A stretch of DNA of 64,000 nt from Gemmatimonadetes bacterium T265 (GCA_019973575.1 BPUI01000003.1:587871-651870); one strand, 5' to 3'; numbered from the stretch's first letter, positions 1-19,836 are shown. Notes: generated by a model from the sequence alone, not told the origin. Numbers and translations: made by a program.

Positions 1-118
1 CCGCCAGCGCGCGCTCGACGAGCGCGCGCTGCGCGGGCGACAGCCGCGCGAGACGTTCGCGCAGGCCGTCGGGGCGCGCGTCCGGGGGGACGCCAGGGGA
101 GGACGGGTCGTCGTGCAT
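1..118 (-). CDS. Start of a further NRPS protein (partial, runs off the window)
   Basis: Only the first 39 or so codons are present. The ATG at 118-116 overlaps the TGA of the upstream NRPS gene by one base (TGATG), which indicates translational coupling. After a short Pro/Asp-rich lead the peptide reads LRERLARLSPAQRALVERAL, which resembles the helix found just before many condensation domains. It is therefore most likely the next C-containing NRPS subunit or a terminal module. What lies beyond the left edge (more modules, thioesterase) cannot be seen. Confidence 0.7.
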   Translation of the reverse strand, partial: MHDDPSSPGVPPDARPDGLRERLARLSPAQRALVERALA

Positions 119-3100
119 CAGGGAGCGTCGGTGAGCACCTGGCCGAGCAGTCGCGTCGCGTCCGCCTCGGTCAGCCCTTCGACCGCGGCGAGCGCGTCGC
201 GGAGTGCCGCATCGTCTTTGGCGCGGCGCTCCGCGTCGACCAGCTCGGCGAGCTGCGCTACGGTCGGATGTTCGAAGAGCGCGCGCAAGGGCAGGCGGAC
301 GCCGAACTGCTTGCTGATGCGGCCGAGCACGCGGATGGCGAGCAGGGAGTGGCCGCCGAGGGCGAGGAAGCTCTCGGTGACGCCGACGGCCTCGCGCTTG
401 AGCACGTCCTGCCAGACGGCGGCGAGCTGGCGCTCGGTCTCCGTGCGCGGCGCGACGACCGCGGGCGTCGCCGCCGACTCGGCCGCCGGGTCGATCGGCG
501 CGGGGAGGGCCGCGCGATCCAGCTTGCCGTTCGGCGTTAACGGCAGCTGCTCCAGGGCGACGATCGCGTCCGGCACGAGGTACGCCGGCAACCGCTCGGC
601 AAGCCAGACGGCGAGCACGTCGGGCGCTGCCGCACCGCCCGCGGCGGCCGGCACCACGTACGCGAAAAGTCGCGGCTCCGCGTCGACGCCGTCCGGCGCG
701 CCCGCCGCGGGCCGCGCGACGACGGCCGCGTCGGCCACCGCAGGGTGCGTACGCAGGACCGCCGCGACTTCGTCTGGCTCGACGCGGTAGCCGCGGATCT
801 TCACCTGATGGTCGACGCGTCCGAGGAATTCGAGCGTGCCGTCGGCCAGGCGGCGCGCGCGGTCGCCGGTGCGGTAGGCCCACGGCTCGCCGTCGTCGCC
901 GAGCTCGGGCAAGGCGCCGAAGCGTTCGGCGGTCCGCTCCGGCTGCCCAACGTAGCCCCGCGACACGCCCTGGCCTGCGACCACGAGCTCCCCCGCCACG
1001 CCCACGGGCTGCTCGCCACCGTGCGCGTCGACGACGTAGACGCGCACGTTAGCCAGGGGCCGGCCGACCGGGACGGAGCGCGCGGCGCGCGCCTCGGCCG
1101 CCGCGAGGACCGCGGCGTCGACGCGCAGCGCGCACGCGCCGATGGTCGTCTCGGTCGGACCGTAGTGATTGAGCAGGCGCCCCGCGCCCAACGCGTCGAC
1201 GAGATGGCGCGCGAGCGGGACCGGCAGCGCCTCCCCTCCGAGCACGAGCCAGCGCCGCGGGAGCACGGCCGCGAGCGCGTAGCCGTTCAGGCCGGCTGCG
1301 AGCGCCCGCAGGTGCCCGGGGGTGAGCTTGAGCAGGTCGAGGGGGTGCGCGGCCGCGTACTCCGCGAAGCTCGCCGGCTCGGTGACCGCCGTGTGCGGGA
1401 GCACGTGCAGCGTTCCGCCGCCGAGGAGCGCCGCCCAGACACTCGTTAGGCCGAGGTCCGCGGCGAGCGTCGATGCGACGCCGCAGTGCCACCCGGCCGG
1501 CGCGGAAAGCCCGTCGCCGCCGGCGAGCACACGCGCGATCGCGCGGGCGTAGTGCACGACGTTGGCGTGTGTGACCGAGACGCCCTTGGGCGCGCCCGTC
1601 GAGCCCGACGTAAACAGGACGTACGCGAGGTCGTCCGGCGCGGGGCGGCGCGCGGCCGACGGTGCGGGCGGTTCGCCGCGGGCGTCGTCCGCGTCGACCG
1701 CGACCGCCACGGTGCCCGCGGGTAGCAGGGCCGCGCCCGCGGCGTCGGTGACCACGACGCGTGCCCCGCTCGCGGCGAGCTGTTGCGCGACGCGCGCGGC
1801 CGGCCCGTCGACCGGGAGCGGGACGTACGCCGCGCCGGCCTTGAGCGCACCGAGCAATCCGATCACGGCCGCGGCCGAACGGTCGAGGAGGAGGCCGACG
1901 GGCGCGTCCGGGCCGGCGCCTAACGCCTGCAGTCGTGCCGCGAGCCGGGCGGCCCGCGCGTCGAGCTCGGCGTACGTGAGCGTCGCGTCGCCGGCGACGA
2001 CCGCGGGCTGGTTCGGCACCCGCGCGGCCCACGCCTCGAACAACGTCGCGACGTCGGCCGCGGGGCCGAGGTCCGCGGCTGTCGCGTTCCACGCGGCCAG
2101 TTCGGCGTGCTCGGCGGCCGTGAGCAGCGGCAGCCGCGACACAGGGACGCTCGCGTCGGCCACGGCCGCGTCCAACAGGGTTCGCAGGTGCCCGAGCACG
2201 CGCTCGGCGCGCGTGCCGTCGACCAGCGCCGTGCGGAACGCGAGGCGGAGGCGCAGGCCGTCCGGGTGTTCGGAGAAGAGCAGCGTGAGGTCGAACTTCG
2301 TCGCCGACACGGCCACGTCGAGCGGCTCGACCGCCGCGCCGTCGAGGCGGAGCGCGGCCGGGATCGTGTCCTCCATCGTCAGCACGCACTGGAAGAGCGG
2401 CGCGTGCGTCAGCGCTTCCCCCTTCTGCAGCTCGAGCACGAGCTTCTCGAACGGCACGTCTTGGTGCTCGTACGCGTCGAGGCAGGTGTCGCGGACGCGG
2501 TCGAGCAGCGCGCCGAACGCGGGGTCGCCGGCGAACGACGTGCGGAGGACGAGCGCGCCCGCGAAGTACCCGATCAGGTCGTGCGTGTCCTCGTCGTCGC
2601 GCCCCGCGGTCGGCGAGCCGACGACGATCTCGTCCTGGCCGGTGTAGCGGTGCAGCAGGCTTTGGTAAGCTGCGAGGAGCACCATGTAGAGCGACGCGCC
2701 GCGCGCCTGGCCGAGCCGGCGCATGCCGTCGACGAGCGTGCGGGGCAGCACCGTCTCGCGCACGTCGCCGGCGAAGAGGTCCGCGCCCGGCGCCGGGTCC
2801 CCCGTCGCGGTGTCGGCGAGCCGTAGCACGGGGAGCGGCCCGCGGAGTTGCTCGCGCCAGTAGGCGAGCGGCGCGTCGAGGGCGCCGGAGTCGGCCCGCG
2901 CGCGCTCGCGCCGCGCGTGGTCAGCGAACTGCAGCGGCAGGGTCGGGAGCGCGGCCGCGCGCGCACCCCCGCCGGCCAGTTCGGCGGCGTACAGCGCGCC
3001 GAGGTCGCGGAAGGTGACGCTCTTCGACCACCCGTCCGAGACGATGTGGTGCGTGAGGAGGAACAGCACGTGCTCGTCGTCCGCGAGTCGGACGAGCGTC

Positions 3101-3474
3101 GCACGCAGCAGCACGTCCGCCGCGAGGTCGAAGTGGTACGCGGCCCGTTCCGCGAGCGCGCGCGCCAGCTCGCCGTCGCGCGCCGCGGGCGGCAGGCCGG
3201 AGAGGTCGAGGCGTTCGAGCGGGGCGCGCGCGCCGTGCCTAACGACCTGCGCCGGCCCGCCGTCGGCGGTCGCGTAGACGCTCCGCAGGACGTCGTGGCG
3301 GGCGACGAGCCCGTCGAGCGCGCGCCCGAGCGCGTCCGCGTCGAGCGGGCCGCGCACGTGGAACGCGCGCGGCACGTTGTAGGCGAGGAGCCCCGGGTTC
3401 GCCTGGTCGAGGAGCCAGAACAGCTCCTGCCCGAAGGCGAGCGGGGCGGTCGGCCCGTGCGCCGGCGCGCTCAC
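118..3474 (-). CDS. NRPS single module C-A-T, predicted aspartate-activating
   Basis: The protein (1118 aa) adds one amino acid to the growing peptide. A condensation domain (about 1-440) has an intact HHIVSDG at H142-H143. An adenylation domain (about 470-970) has TSGSTGAPKG near 622, NHYGPTETT and YRTGD. A carrier domain has LGGHSLL near 1042. Aligning the A-domain pocket by eye to GrsA gives D-L-T-K-V-G-H-I-G-K (from ADLGLTS, LLKLTP, LVLGGEA, NHYGPTETTIG), the published aspartate code. The start is the GTG at 3474, whose GTGA overlaps the upstream stop. A longer open frame extends upstream but only into that gene. There is no thioesterase. An acidic C-terminal tail (LTEADATRLLGQ) may serve in docking. 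The specificity is an inference from the pocket residues. Confidence 0.9.
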   Translation of the reverse strand: MSAPAHGPTAPLAFGQELFWLLDQANPGLLAYNVPRAFHVRGPLDADALGRALDGLVARHDVLRSVYATADGGPAQVVRHGARAPLERLDLSGLPPAARDGELARALAERAAYHFDLAADVLLRATLVRLADDEHVLFLLTHHIVSDGWSKSVTFRDLGALYAAELAGGGARAAALPTLPLQFADHARRERARADSGALDAPLAYWREQLRGPLPVLRLADTATGDPAPGADLFAGDVRETVLPRTLVDGMRRLGQARGASLYMVLLAAYQSLLHRYTGQDEIVVGSPTAGRDDEDTHDLIGYFAGALVLRTSFAGDPAFGALLDRVRDTCLDAYEHQDVPFEKLVLELQKGEALTHAPLFQCVLTMEDTIPAALRLDGAAVEPLDVAVSATKFDLTLLFSEHPDGLRLRLAFRTALVDGTRAERVLGHLRTLLDAAVADASVPVSRLPLLTAAEHAELAAWNATAADLGPAADVATLFEAWAARVPNQPAVVAGDATLTYAELDARAARLAARLQALGAGPDAPVGLLLDRSAAAVIGLLGALKAGAAYVPLPVDGPAARVAQQLAASGARVVVTDAAGAALLPAGTVAVAVDADDARGEPPAPSAARRPAPDDLAYVLFTSGSTGAPKGVSVTHANVVHYARAIARVLAGGDGLSAPAGWHCGVASTLAADLGLTSVWAALLGGGTLHVLPHTAVTEPASFAEYAAAHPLDLLKLTPGHLRALAAGLNGYALAAVLPRRWLVLGGEALPVPLARHLVDALGAGRLLNHYGPTETTIGACALRVDAAVLAAAEARAARSVPVGRPLANVRVYVVDAHGGEQPVGVAGELVVAGQGVSRGYVGQPERTAERFGALPELGDDGEPWAYRTGDRARRLADGTLEFLGRVDHQVKIRGYRVEPDEVAAVLRTHPAVADAAVVARPAAGAPDGVDAEPRLFAYVVPAAAGGAAAPDVLAVWLAERLPAYLVPDAIVALEQLPLTPNGKLDRAALPAPIDPAAESAATPAVVAPRTETERQLAAVWQDVLKREAVGVTESFLALGGHSLLAIRVLGRISKQFGVRLPLRALFEHPTVAQLAELVDAERRAKDDAALRDALAAVEGLTEADATRLLGQVLTDAP

Positions 3475-6400
3475 GCGGGCACGCTCCCGGAGGCACCCGC
3501 GACGTCGAGCGCCGACGCGAGGTCGGCGACCGTGGGGTGTTCGAAGAGCGCCCGCAGCGACAGCCGCGTCCCGAACGTCTTCGCAATCCGGCCGAGCAGC
3601 CGGATGGCGAGCAGCGAGTGCCCGCCGAGCGCGAAGAAGTTGTCGTGCACGCCGACCGCATCCTTCTTGAGTACCTCCGCCCAGAGTGCCGCGAGGCGGC
3701 GCTCGACGTCGGTGCGCGGGGCGCCGTCGTCCGCCCCGGCCGCCGGCGCGTCGGCCGCCGCCGGTGCGCGCAGGGCGCCGCGGTCCACCTTGCCGTTCGC
3801 GTTCAGCGGCAGCGCCGGCAGGCGGACCCACGCCGACGGCACCATGTAGTCGGGCAGCTCGGCGGCCGCGTGCGCCGCGAGCGCCGCGTCCTCCACCTCA
3901 CCGTTAGGCAGGACGTACGCCACGAGCCGGTCGTCGTCCGTGGCGACCACCGCCTGCCGCACGCCGGGATGCCGTTCGAGCACGGCCTCGACCTCGCCGA
4001 GCTCGACGCGGTAGCCGCGGACCTTCACCTGGCCGTCGAGGCGCCCGAGGAACTCGAGGTCGCCCGTCGGGAGACGCCGCACGCGGTCGCCGGTGCGGTA
4101 CAGCCGCTCGCCGCCGTGGTCGACGAAGCGCTCACGCGTGAGCTCATCGCGGCCCAAGTACCCACGCGCCACGCCGGCGCCGCCGACCGCGAGCTCGCCG
4201 GGCACGCCGACCGGCGCGGGCCGGGACGCCCGGTCGAGCACGCGGGTCGTCACGTTAGGCAGCGGCCGGCCGATCGGCACCGTGGCCGGCGCCCAGCGTG
4301 CCACGTCGACCGCGCCCGGCTCGAAGCAGCACGCCCCGACGGTCGTCTCCGTGGGCCCGTAGTGGTTGAGCACCCGGCAGCGGCCCGCCGCGCGCACCTG
4401 GTCGACGAGCGGCCACGGGCAGGCCTCCCCGCCGAGCACGAGCCAGCGGCGCGGGAGGAGGTCGGCCGCGAACTCCGGCCCGGCGAGCGCCTGGAAGTGG
4501 CGGGGCGTGATCTTCAGCAGGTCGAGCGGGTGCGCCTCGGCGTAGGCGCGGAAGCGCGCCGCGTCGGTCACGACGTCGTCGGCGAGCAGGTGCAGCGTGC
4601 CGCCCGACGCGAGGGCGGGGAAGACGCTGGTGTGGCCGAGGTCCGCCGCGAGCGTGGAGACGGTCGCACACGCCCACGGCTCCGCGGCCCCCGACAGGTC
4701 GAGCCCGAGCACCGCGGCGATCGCACGCGTGTAGTGGACGACGTTGGCGTGCGTGACCGCGACGCCCTTGGGCGTGCCGGTCGAGCCCGACGTGAAGATC
4801 ACGTACGCGAGGTGCTCGGGGCCGGCCTGCGACGCGGGTGGCCACGCGGGCAACGCCGCGAGCGCGGCGGCGTCGGCGTCGAGCAGGACGACGTCGACGT
4901 CGTCGGGCAGGTGCGCGCGGCCGGCCGCGGTCGTCACGACGCAGCGCGCGCCGCTCTCGACGAGCTGGCGCGCGAGGCGCGCCGGCGGCTGGCCGGGGAG
5001 GAGCGGGACGTACGCGCCGCCCGCGGCGAGGATGCCTAACATCCCGACGACCAAGTCGGCCGTGCGGGGCACGCACAGCGCGACCGTCACGTCCGGCCCG
5101 ACGCCGAGGGCCTGGAGGTGGTGCGCGAGCTGGTTGCTGCGCGTCGCGAGCGCATCCCAGGCGAGCGACGCGTCGCCCGCGACCACGGCCGTGCGCGCCG
5201 GGTGTCGCACCGCGGCCGCGTGGACGAGCGCCGTGATCGTCGTCGGCGTGCCGAGGTTCCGCGCCGTCGCGTTCCACGCGTCTAACGCGTCGCGCTCAGC
5301 GGGAGTGAGCAGCGGGAGCGCGTCGACCGCGGTCGACGCATCGTCTGCGACGGCCGCGAGCAGCGTCGCGAGGTGGCCGAGGAACCGGTCCGCGGTCTCG
5401 GGCTCGAAGAGGTCCGCGCGGTACCAGAGCAGCAGTTCGAGGCCGTCCGGGCGTTCGGCGGGGAGGAGCGTGAGGTCGAACTTCGTCGTGTTCGAGACGA
5501 CCTCGAACGGCTCGGCGACGACGTCCGGCAGCTCCAGCCGGCCGCCCTGGTGCTCCTGCATCGTGAGCACGGCGCGGAAGAGCGGCGCGTGCCCCGCGCG
5601 ACCGGCCGCCTTCAACTCGTCCGTGAGCGCCTCGGGCGGAACGTCCTGGTGCGCGAGCGCGCCGACGACGGTCGTGCGCACGCGCGCGAGCAGCGCGCGG
5701 AACGACTCGCCGTCGACGAAGCGGGTGCGGAGCGGGAGCGCGGCCGAGAAGTAGCCGACGACGTCCTCGATCTCGCTGCGGGTGCGGCCGGCGATCGCGG
5801 AGCCCGTGACGAGGTCGTCTTGCCCGCTCCAGCGATGCAGCAGCGTCTGGAACGTCGCGAGCAGCACCATGTAGAGTGTCGCGCCCTCGCCGGCGGCGAG
5901 CGCCTTGAGGCGGTCGAGCACGGGCCGCGGGAGCGTCCGGAGCGCGCGCGCGCCCGCGAAGCCCGGCGCCGCACCGCGCGGCCGGTCGGTGGGCAGCGCG
6001 AGCTCCGGCGCCGCGGGCAGCAGCACGTCGCGCCAGTAGCCGAGGCGCTCGCGCAGCTGCTCGCCCGTGAGTGCGGTCCGCTCCCACGCCGCGTAGTCGC
6101 CGAACTGCAGCGCGGGCGGCGCGAGGGCGGGCTCGCGCCCTGCGCGCGCGGCGGCGTAGAGCGCGGAGAGTTCGCGCACCATCACGCCGTACGACCACGC
6201 GTCGGAGACGATGTGGTGCGTCAGCAGCAGCAGGACCGCATCATCGTCGGCGAGGCGGACGAGGACCGCGCGGAAGAGGTGGCCGCGCGTGAGCTCGAAC
6301 GGACGGCGCGCATGCGCGGTGAGGCAGGCGGCGGCCCCCGCGTCCCGCGAAGCGTCCGGGTGCGCGCGCAGGTCGTCGACGACGAATGCCGCGGCGGCGG

Positions 6401-6777
6401 GCGGGTCGACGATCTGCACGGGTTGGTCGCCGGGTGCGCCGAAGCGCGTGCGCAGCGACTCGTGCCGCGCGACGAGCGCGTCGAGCGCGCGCCCGAGGGC
6501 CGCGAGGTCGAGCGGGCCGCGCAGGCGGAACGCGGCCGCGGAGTTGTACGCGATCAGCCCCGGCGTCGCCCGGTCGAGCAGCCAGAGCACGTCCTGCGCG
6601 TGCGTCAGCGGCGCGTCGGTCCCGGCCGGCCGGCGTCCGATCGCGCCCGGGCGTCCAGGTGCGCCGTCGGCGGCCGCGTCACCCACGCCGAGTCCTTCTT
6701 CCGCGAGCAGGCGCGCGAGGTAGGCGCGCTTCGCGTCTCGGAGCGCGGCGGCGTCGGGCGCGGCGGCGCCGGCGGCG

Positions 6778-6785
<8 letters not shown>
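3471..6785 (-). CDS. NRPS single module C-A-T, predicted aspartate-activating
   Basis: A 1104-aa elongation module. The N-terminal helix (LRDAKRAYLARLLAEEGL) resembles a linker or docking segment. The condensation motif is HHIVSDA (H190-H191), with Ala in place of the usual Gly of HHxxxDG. The A domain carries TSGSTGTPKG near residue 667 and the carrier motif LGGHSLL lies near 1057. The pocket read by eye is D-L-T-K-V-G-H-V-G-K, one conservative change from the Asp code and nearly identical to the downstream module, so two consecutive aspartates are predicted. The GTG start at 6785 overlaps the TAA of the large NRPS by eight bases, and the overlap contains GCCTAAC. The gene ends with a GTGA overlap into the next module. 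Confidence 0.9.
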
Positions 6786-16671
<9,886 letters not shown>

Positions 16672-16746
16672 GCGAGCGGCCGGCGGGGGAAGGGCGGCGG
16701 GGGGAGGGGTGGTGCGAGGGGCGCGGCGTTGGGCACGCCGGGGGTG

Positions 16747-16770
16747 GCGCACGCGCCGGGGCGCGTGCGC
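16747..16770. other. Perfect GC hairpin between the hydroxylase and the large NRPS gene
   Basis: An 11-base inverted repeat (GCGCACGCGCC, two bases, then its complement) lies 49 bases beyond the stop of the hydroxylase gene and upstream of the preferred NRPS start. No U-run follows it on either strand, so it is unlikely to be a simple terminator. It could stabilise mRNA ends, tune NRPS translation or pause polymerase. It covers the alternative GTG start at 16752, which argues for the inner start. Confidence 0.5.
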
Positions 16771-16819
16771 CGGACTGCGGCGGGACCGCGCGCGGCCCCG
16801 CGGACTACCGGCTACCGGT

Positions 16820-17848
16820 TCACGCCGCGGGCGCGCCCGCCATCTGGCCCATCGCCACGACGATCTGGCGCGGGCCCTCGAACGTGTCGCGCGCGTGGGC
16901 GACCAGCATGTTGTCGAGCATGATCATGTCGCCCTTCTGCCACGCGAAGCGCACGCACGTCTGCTCGAACACCTCGCCGAGGTGCTGCATCGTCTCGTCC
17001 GGGATCTCGCTCCCGTCGCCGTAGTAGACGTTGCGCGGCAGGTCCTGCTCGTCGAACAGCGCGCGCAGGCCGTCGCGCGTGTCCTCGTCCACGCAGTAGA
17101 TGTGGTGGATCTGGACCTGGTTGAAGAAGAGCTCCTCGCCCGTCTTCGGGTGCGGCGCGACGCCGCGCGTGCGGTTAATGACGCGCAAGCCGCCGTCGGG
17201 TTTCCACTCGAAGTCGCTGCCCGCGTCGCGGCACGCCTGCTCGACGCTCGCCCGGTCGGTCGTGTGGAAGAACTCCTCCCACGTCGGCTCGACGCCGCGC
17301 GAGAAGTTGCGCACGTACATCAGTCCCTTCGTGCGGAACGCGTCGACCACGGCGGGGTCGATGCGCGTGAGCACCGTGCGCGTGTCGAAGACCGGCGTCG
17401 CGCCGCCGACCCGCGCCGGCGTCACGCAGTGGAAGCTGATCTTCATCGGCCAGCTCGGCAGGTGCGCGCTCTCGCAGTGGAAGAGGATCATCTGGTCGGC
17501 CGGGTACGGGGTCGACTCGTAGATCTTTTCCGCGGCGGCGTTGCGCGGCAGGTCGCCGTAGTCGCCGAACAGTTCGCCGTAGATCGCCTTCGCGGCGCGC
17601 TCGAAGTCGGCGGGCGAGGGCAGGTTCCAGTTGCGGAAGAGGACGCCCCCGTGCGTGAGGAGCTGCGCCTCGACCCACTCGCGGTTCGCCGCGTTCCAGG
17701 CGGCGAGGTCGGGCGCGCCGTCGGTCGGCTCGACGACGAGCGGGAGCGGCTGGCCCGGGGCGACGGTGTACGTGCGCACTCCGTCGGGGGCGGGGGCGAG
17801 GGCGACCGAGGGGGACGGCGGGGCGGAGGGGTCGGCGGCTAACGACAT
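16820..17848 (-). CDS. SyrP/TauD-family Fe(II)/2-oxoglutarate dioxygenase, probable aspartate beta-hydroxylase
   Basis: A 342-aa enzyme of the TauD/SyrP clade. The metal triad is visible as H124-x-E126 (FHCES) and H318 (LVAHARDTF); a conserved ESTPYPADQMI stretch precedes the first His. SyrP-type members hydroxylate the beta-carbon of aspartate while it is bound to an NRPS carrier domain. Two Asp-type modules downstream in the same operon make that role the natural reading here. The ATG at 17848 has an AAGG element about eight bases upstream, and the second and third codons carry CGTTAGC, a near-copy of the window-wide motif. It is the first gene of the NRPS operon. Family is firm; substrate and timing are inferred from context. 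Confidence 0.88.
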   Translation of the reverse strand: MSLAADPSAPPSPSVALAPAPDGVRTYTVAPGQPLPLVVEPTDGAPDLAAWNAANREWVEAQLLTHGGVLFRNWNLPSPADFERAAKAIYGELFGDYGDLPRNAAAEKIYESTPYPADQMILFHCESAHLPSWPMKISFHCVTPARVGGATPVFDTRTVLTRIDPAVVDAFRTKGLMYVRNFSRGVEPTWEEFFHTTDRASVEQACRDAGSDFEWKPDGGLRVINRTRGVAPHPKTGEELFFNQVQIHHIYCVDEDTRDGLRALFDEQDLPRNVYYGDGSEIPDETMQHLGEVFEQTCVRFAWQKGDMIMLDNMLVAHARDTFEGPRQIVVAMGQMAGAPAA

Positions 17849-18494
17849 GGGGGCACCTTGGAGGGGACGGCGCGAGGGGAGGAAAACGGTCGTTCCCGCG
17901 CGCGAACCCGGGGCCGAGACGCGCGGGGAGGTGGTGCCGGCCGACTAACGAACGGATCGTGCCGTCCGGCGCCCGGCCGTCGCGACCCACGCTGGTGCGC
18001 GCGGGACGTTGTAGCGAAGGCAGAAATCTCAAGAGTCCATGCCGAATATGGCAAAACATCCGCAAAGAACAAATACCGGCGTGGCGCGCGCACGACGTCG
18101 TGTGGCGGCGTCGCTACCTCGCCGCCGCAACGTCTCAGTGCGGAACCAATTCGATCGCCCGGGGGCGCGTGGGGCGCGTCTAACACCGGGCGGCGGACGC
18201 CGACGGCGCCGCGCGCCTGCCGGTCGGACGCCGCGGCGTGACGCACGAACTGTTGCGGCCGCGCCACGCGCCGGCGCCGGCGCGTCACCGCCGTGTTGTC
18301 CTAACATCTTGTCCCAACACGTCTTAGCCGCGACGAATGGTATGCCAACGTCTAGGTCGTACGCTTGCACTCCGGCGTCCCCAGGCCCGGCCGGCGAAGC
18401 ACGTCGTGACCGGGACTGGTCGAAGGTCGCCTGCGGCACAAGGCCGCGGTCGAGCCCCGGGCCGCCAGTATCTCACTTTCAGGGGGAGTTAGTT
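17849..18494. other. Divergent intergenic region between the NRPS operon and a PEP-CTERM gene
   Basis: About 650 bases without a convincing gene. It contains an unusually A/T-rich pocket at about 18010-18080 with a good minus-strand promoter, and a 7-base inverted repeat (CGTGTTG at 18292, CAACACG at 18315) flanking a CCTAAC. A G-rich ribosome site (AGGGGGAG, about 18481-18488) serves the plus-strand gene. The ORFs that cross the region are compositional artefacts. No sequence resembling the 19-base Fur consensus was found. Confidence 0.6.
18040..18072 (-). promoter_or_regulatory. Candidate sigma70-type promoter with overlapping palindrome, NRPS operon
   Basis: On the minus strand TTGTTC (18072-18067) is followed after 16 bases by CATATT (18050-18045), placing a start near 18037 and a leader of about 190 bases before the hydroxylase ATG. 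The -10 element sits inside TGCC-GAATAT-GGCA (18040-18053), a 4+4 inverted repeat that could be an operator. This is one of the few A/T-rich stretches in the window. Confidence 0.45.
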
Positions 18495-19202
18495 ATGAAC
18501 CGGTCGTTCCTCTTCAAGGCCGCTTCGGCGGTCGCCACGCTCTCGTTCGCGGCGACGGCGGGCGCGCAGACGTTCGCCAACACGCTCCAGACCGTCGGAC
18601 AGGCGCAGATCTCCTCGGGCGGCGCCGGCAGCGGCCAGCCGCTGTTCATCGACTTTCTGAGCGGGGTCCCGTTCCCGGTCACGCCCGGCAACGGCGCGCC
18701 GGGCAACGTGGTCACGGGTGCGGCCACGGGCGTGTTCACGAGCGTCGCGCCGTTCACGAACGGCACGATCCAGGACCTCGAGGTCGGCGGGGGCGGCTCG
18801 CCCACGACGACGAACCCGGGGGGGAACGAGGCGACGTTCATGACCATCGGCGGCTACACGTTCACGCTCGGCAGCGCGCCGAACGGCTCGACGTTCGGCC
18901 CGATCTCCTTGACGGACCGGGCGGGCGGGGCGATCGCCTCGTTCGCGGTGTTCGGCACGGTGACGGGGCCCGGGTTCACGGGGCCGACGACGTACGAGGG
19001 GTCGTTCTCGACGCAGTTCGTGGGCGAGACGGCGGCGCAGGTGTTCAACCAGATCAACAACGGCGGGACGCCGATCGTGACGTTCTCGGCGAACTTCGGG
19101 GCGCCGGTGAGCACGGTGCCGGAGCCGTCGACGTACGCGCTGCTCGCCACGGGCATCGGCGCGCTCGGGCTCGCCGCCCGCCGCCGCCGCGCGAACGCGT
19201 AA
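18495..19202 (+). CDS. PEP-CTERM sorting domain protein
   Basis: A 235-aa secreted protein. The Sec signal peptide (MNRSFLFKAASAVATLSF, cut after AGAQ) is followed by a low-complexity, Gly/Thr/Asn-rich body. The tail has VPEPSTYAL, a hydrophobic helix and ARRRRANA, the classic PEP-CTERM signal cleaved by an exosortase. The body contains GGYTFTLGS and GTVTGPG, which recur in the PEP-CTERM protein at 62199, so the two are probably paralogues. The start has an AGGGGGAG ribosome site. A strong stem-loop follows the gene. The role of the mature protein is unknown; such proteins usually go to the cell surface or extracellular matrix. No exosortase is in the window. Confidence 0.9.
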   Translation: MNRSFLFKAASAVATLSFAATAGAQTFANTLQTVGQAQISSGGAGSGQPLFIDFLSGVPFPVTPGNGAPGNVVTGAATGVFTSVAPFTNGTIQDLEVGGGGSPTTTNPGGNEATFMTIGGYTFTLGSAPNGSTFGPISLTDRAGGAIASFAVFGTVTGPGFTGPTTYEGSFSTQFVGETAAQVFNQINNGGTPIVTFSANFGAPVSTVPEPSTYALLATGIGALGLAARRRRANA

Positions 19203-19270
19203 TCCGAGCGCGTAACCCCGACGTATCACCCAACGCACCGCCCGGCCGCCCTCCCCCGCGGGTCGAGCCG

Positions 19271-19309
19271 ACGAACGGGACGGACGCTGGTGGCGTCCGT
19301 CCCGTTCGT
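19271..19309 (+). terminator. 17-bp stem-loop after the PEP-CTERM gene
   Basis: ACGAACGGGACGGACGC (19271-19287) and its exact complement (19293-19309) flank a five-base loop, about 70 bases after the stop. There is no U-run, as is common in very GC-rich genomes. It probably ends or protects the upstream transcript. Confidence 0.7.
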
Positions 19310-19389
19310 GCGTCGCGGGCGAGATTGCGCACGGCGTGGGCGCGCGAGGCGTCCCGCGGCGCCGCTCTCTCTTTCCCGGCAGGTCATTC

Positions 19390-19836
19390 GTGCGAACTTC
19401 GGTCACTCTTCCCGCACTCCTCCTCACCACCTTCGCCGCCGGCCTGACGGTTGGGGCCGCGGTCGGCCGACGCGACCGCGCCCCGGTCGACCCGCGGCAG
19501 GCGCCCCGCGTGTTCGAGTTGCGCACGTACACGACCGCGCCCGGCCGCCTGCCCGCGCTCCAGGCCCGCTTCCGCGGGCACACGCTCGGCCTTTTCGCGC
19601 GGCACGGGATGACGAACGTCGGCTACTGGGTCCCGCAGGACTCGGCGCACGCACAGAACACGCTCGTGTACCTGCTCGCGCACCCGAGCCGTGAGGCGGC
19701 CCGTCAGAGCTGGGCGGCCTTCGGGCAGGACCCGGAGTGGCAGCGCGTGCAGGCCGCGTCCGAGGCCGACGGCAAGATCGTCGAGCACGTCGAGTCCGTA
19801 TTCCTCGACCCGACCGACTTCTCGCCGTTGCGTTAG
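19390..19836 (+). CDS. NIPSNAP-family protein with N-terminal signal or anchor
   Basis: The 148-aa product has a hydrophobic N-terminus (LPALLLTTFAAGLTVGAAVG) followed by a NIPSNAP alpha/beta-barrel domain. Recognisable pieces are RVFELRTYTTAPG, LGLFARHGM, VGYWVP and a closing SVFLDPTDFSPLR. Related domains occur as small dimeric barrels, mostly of unknown activity. The start is the GTG at 19390, which begins the signal-like segment and has GGCAGG upstream; the open frame extends further to 19336. The hydrophobic start suggests membrane attachment or export. The next gene is convergent. Family is clear; function is unknown. Confidence 0.75.
   Translation: MRTSVTLPALLLTTFAAGLTVGAAVGRRDRAPVDPRQAPRVFELRTYTTAPGRLPALQARFRGHTLGLFARHGMTNVGYWVPQDSAHAQNTLVYLLAHPSREAARQSWAAFGQDPEWQRVQAASEADGKIVEHVESVFLDPTDFSPLR

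Noticed and set aside
17849..18494. Fur box upstream of the NRPS operon
   Set aside because: No sequence close to the 19-base GATAATGATAATCATTATC consensus was found.
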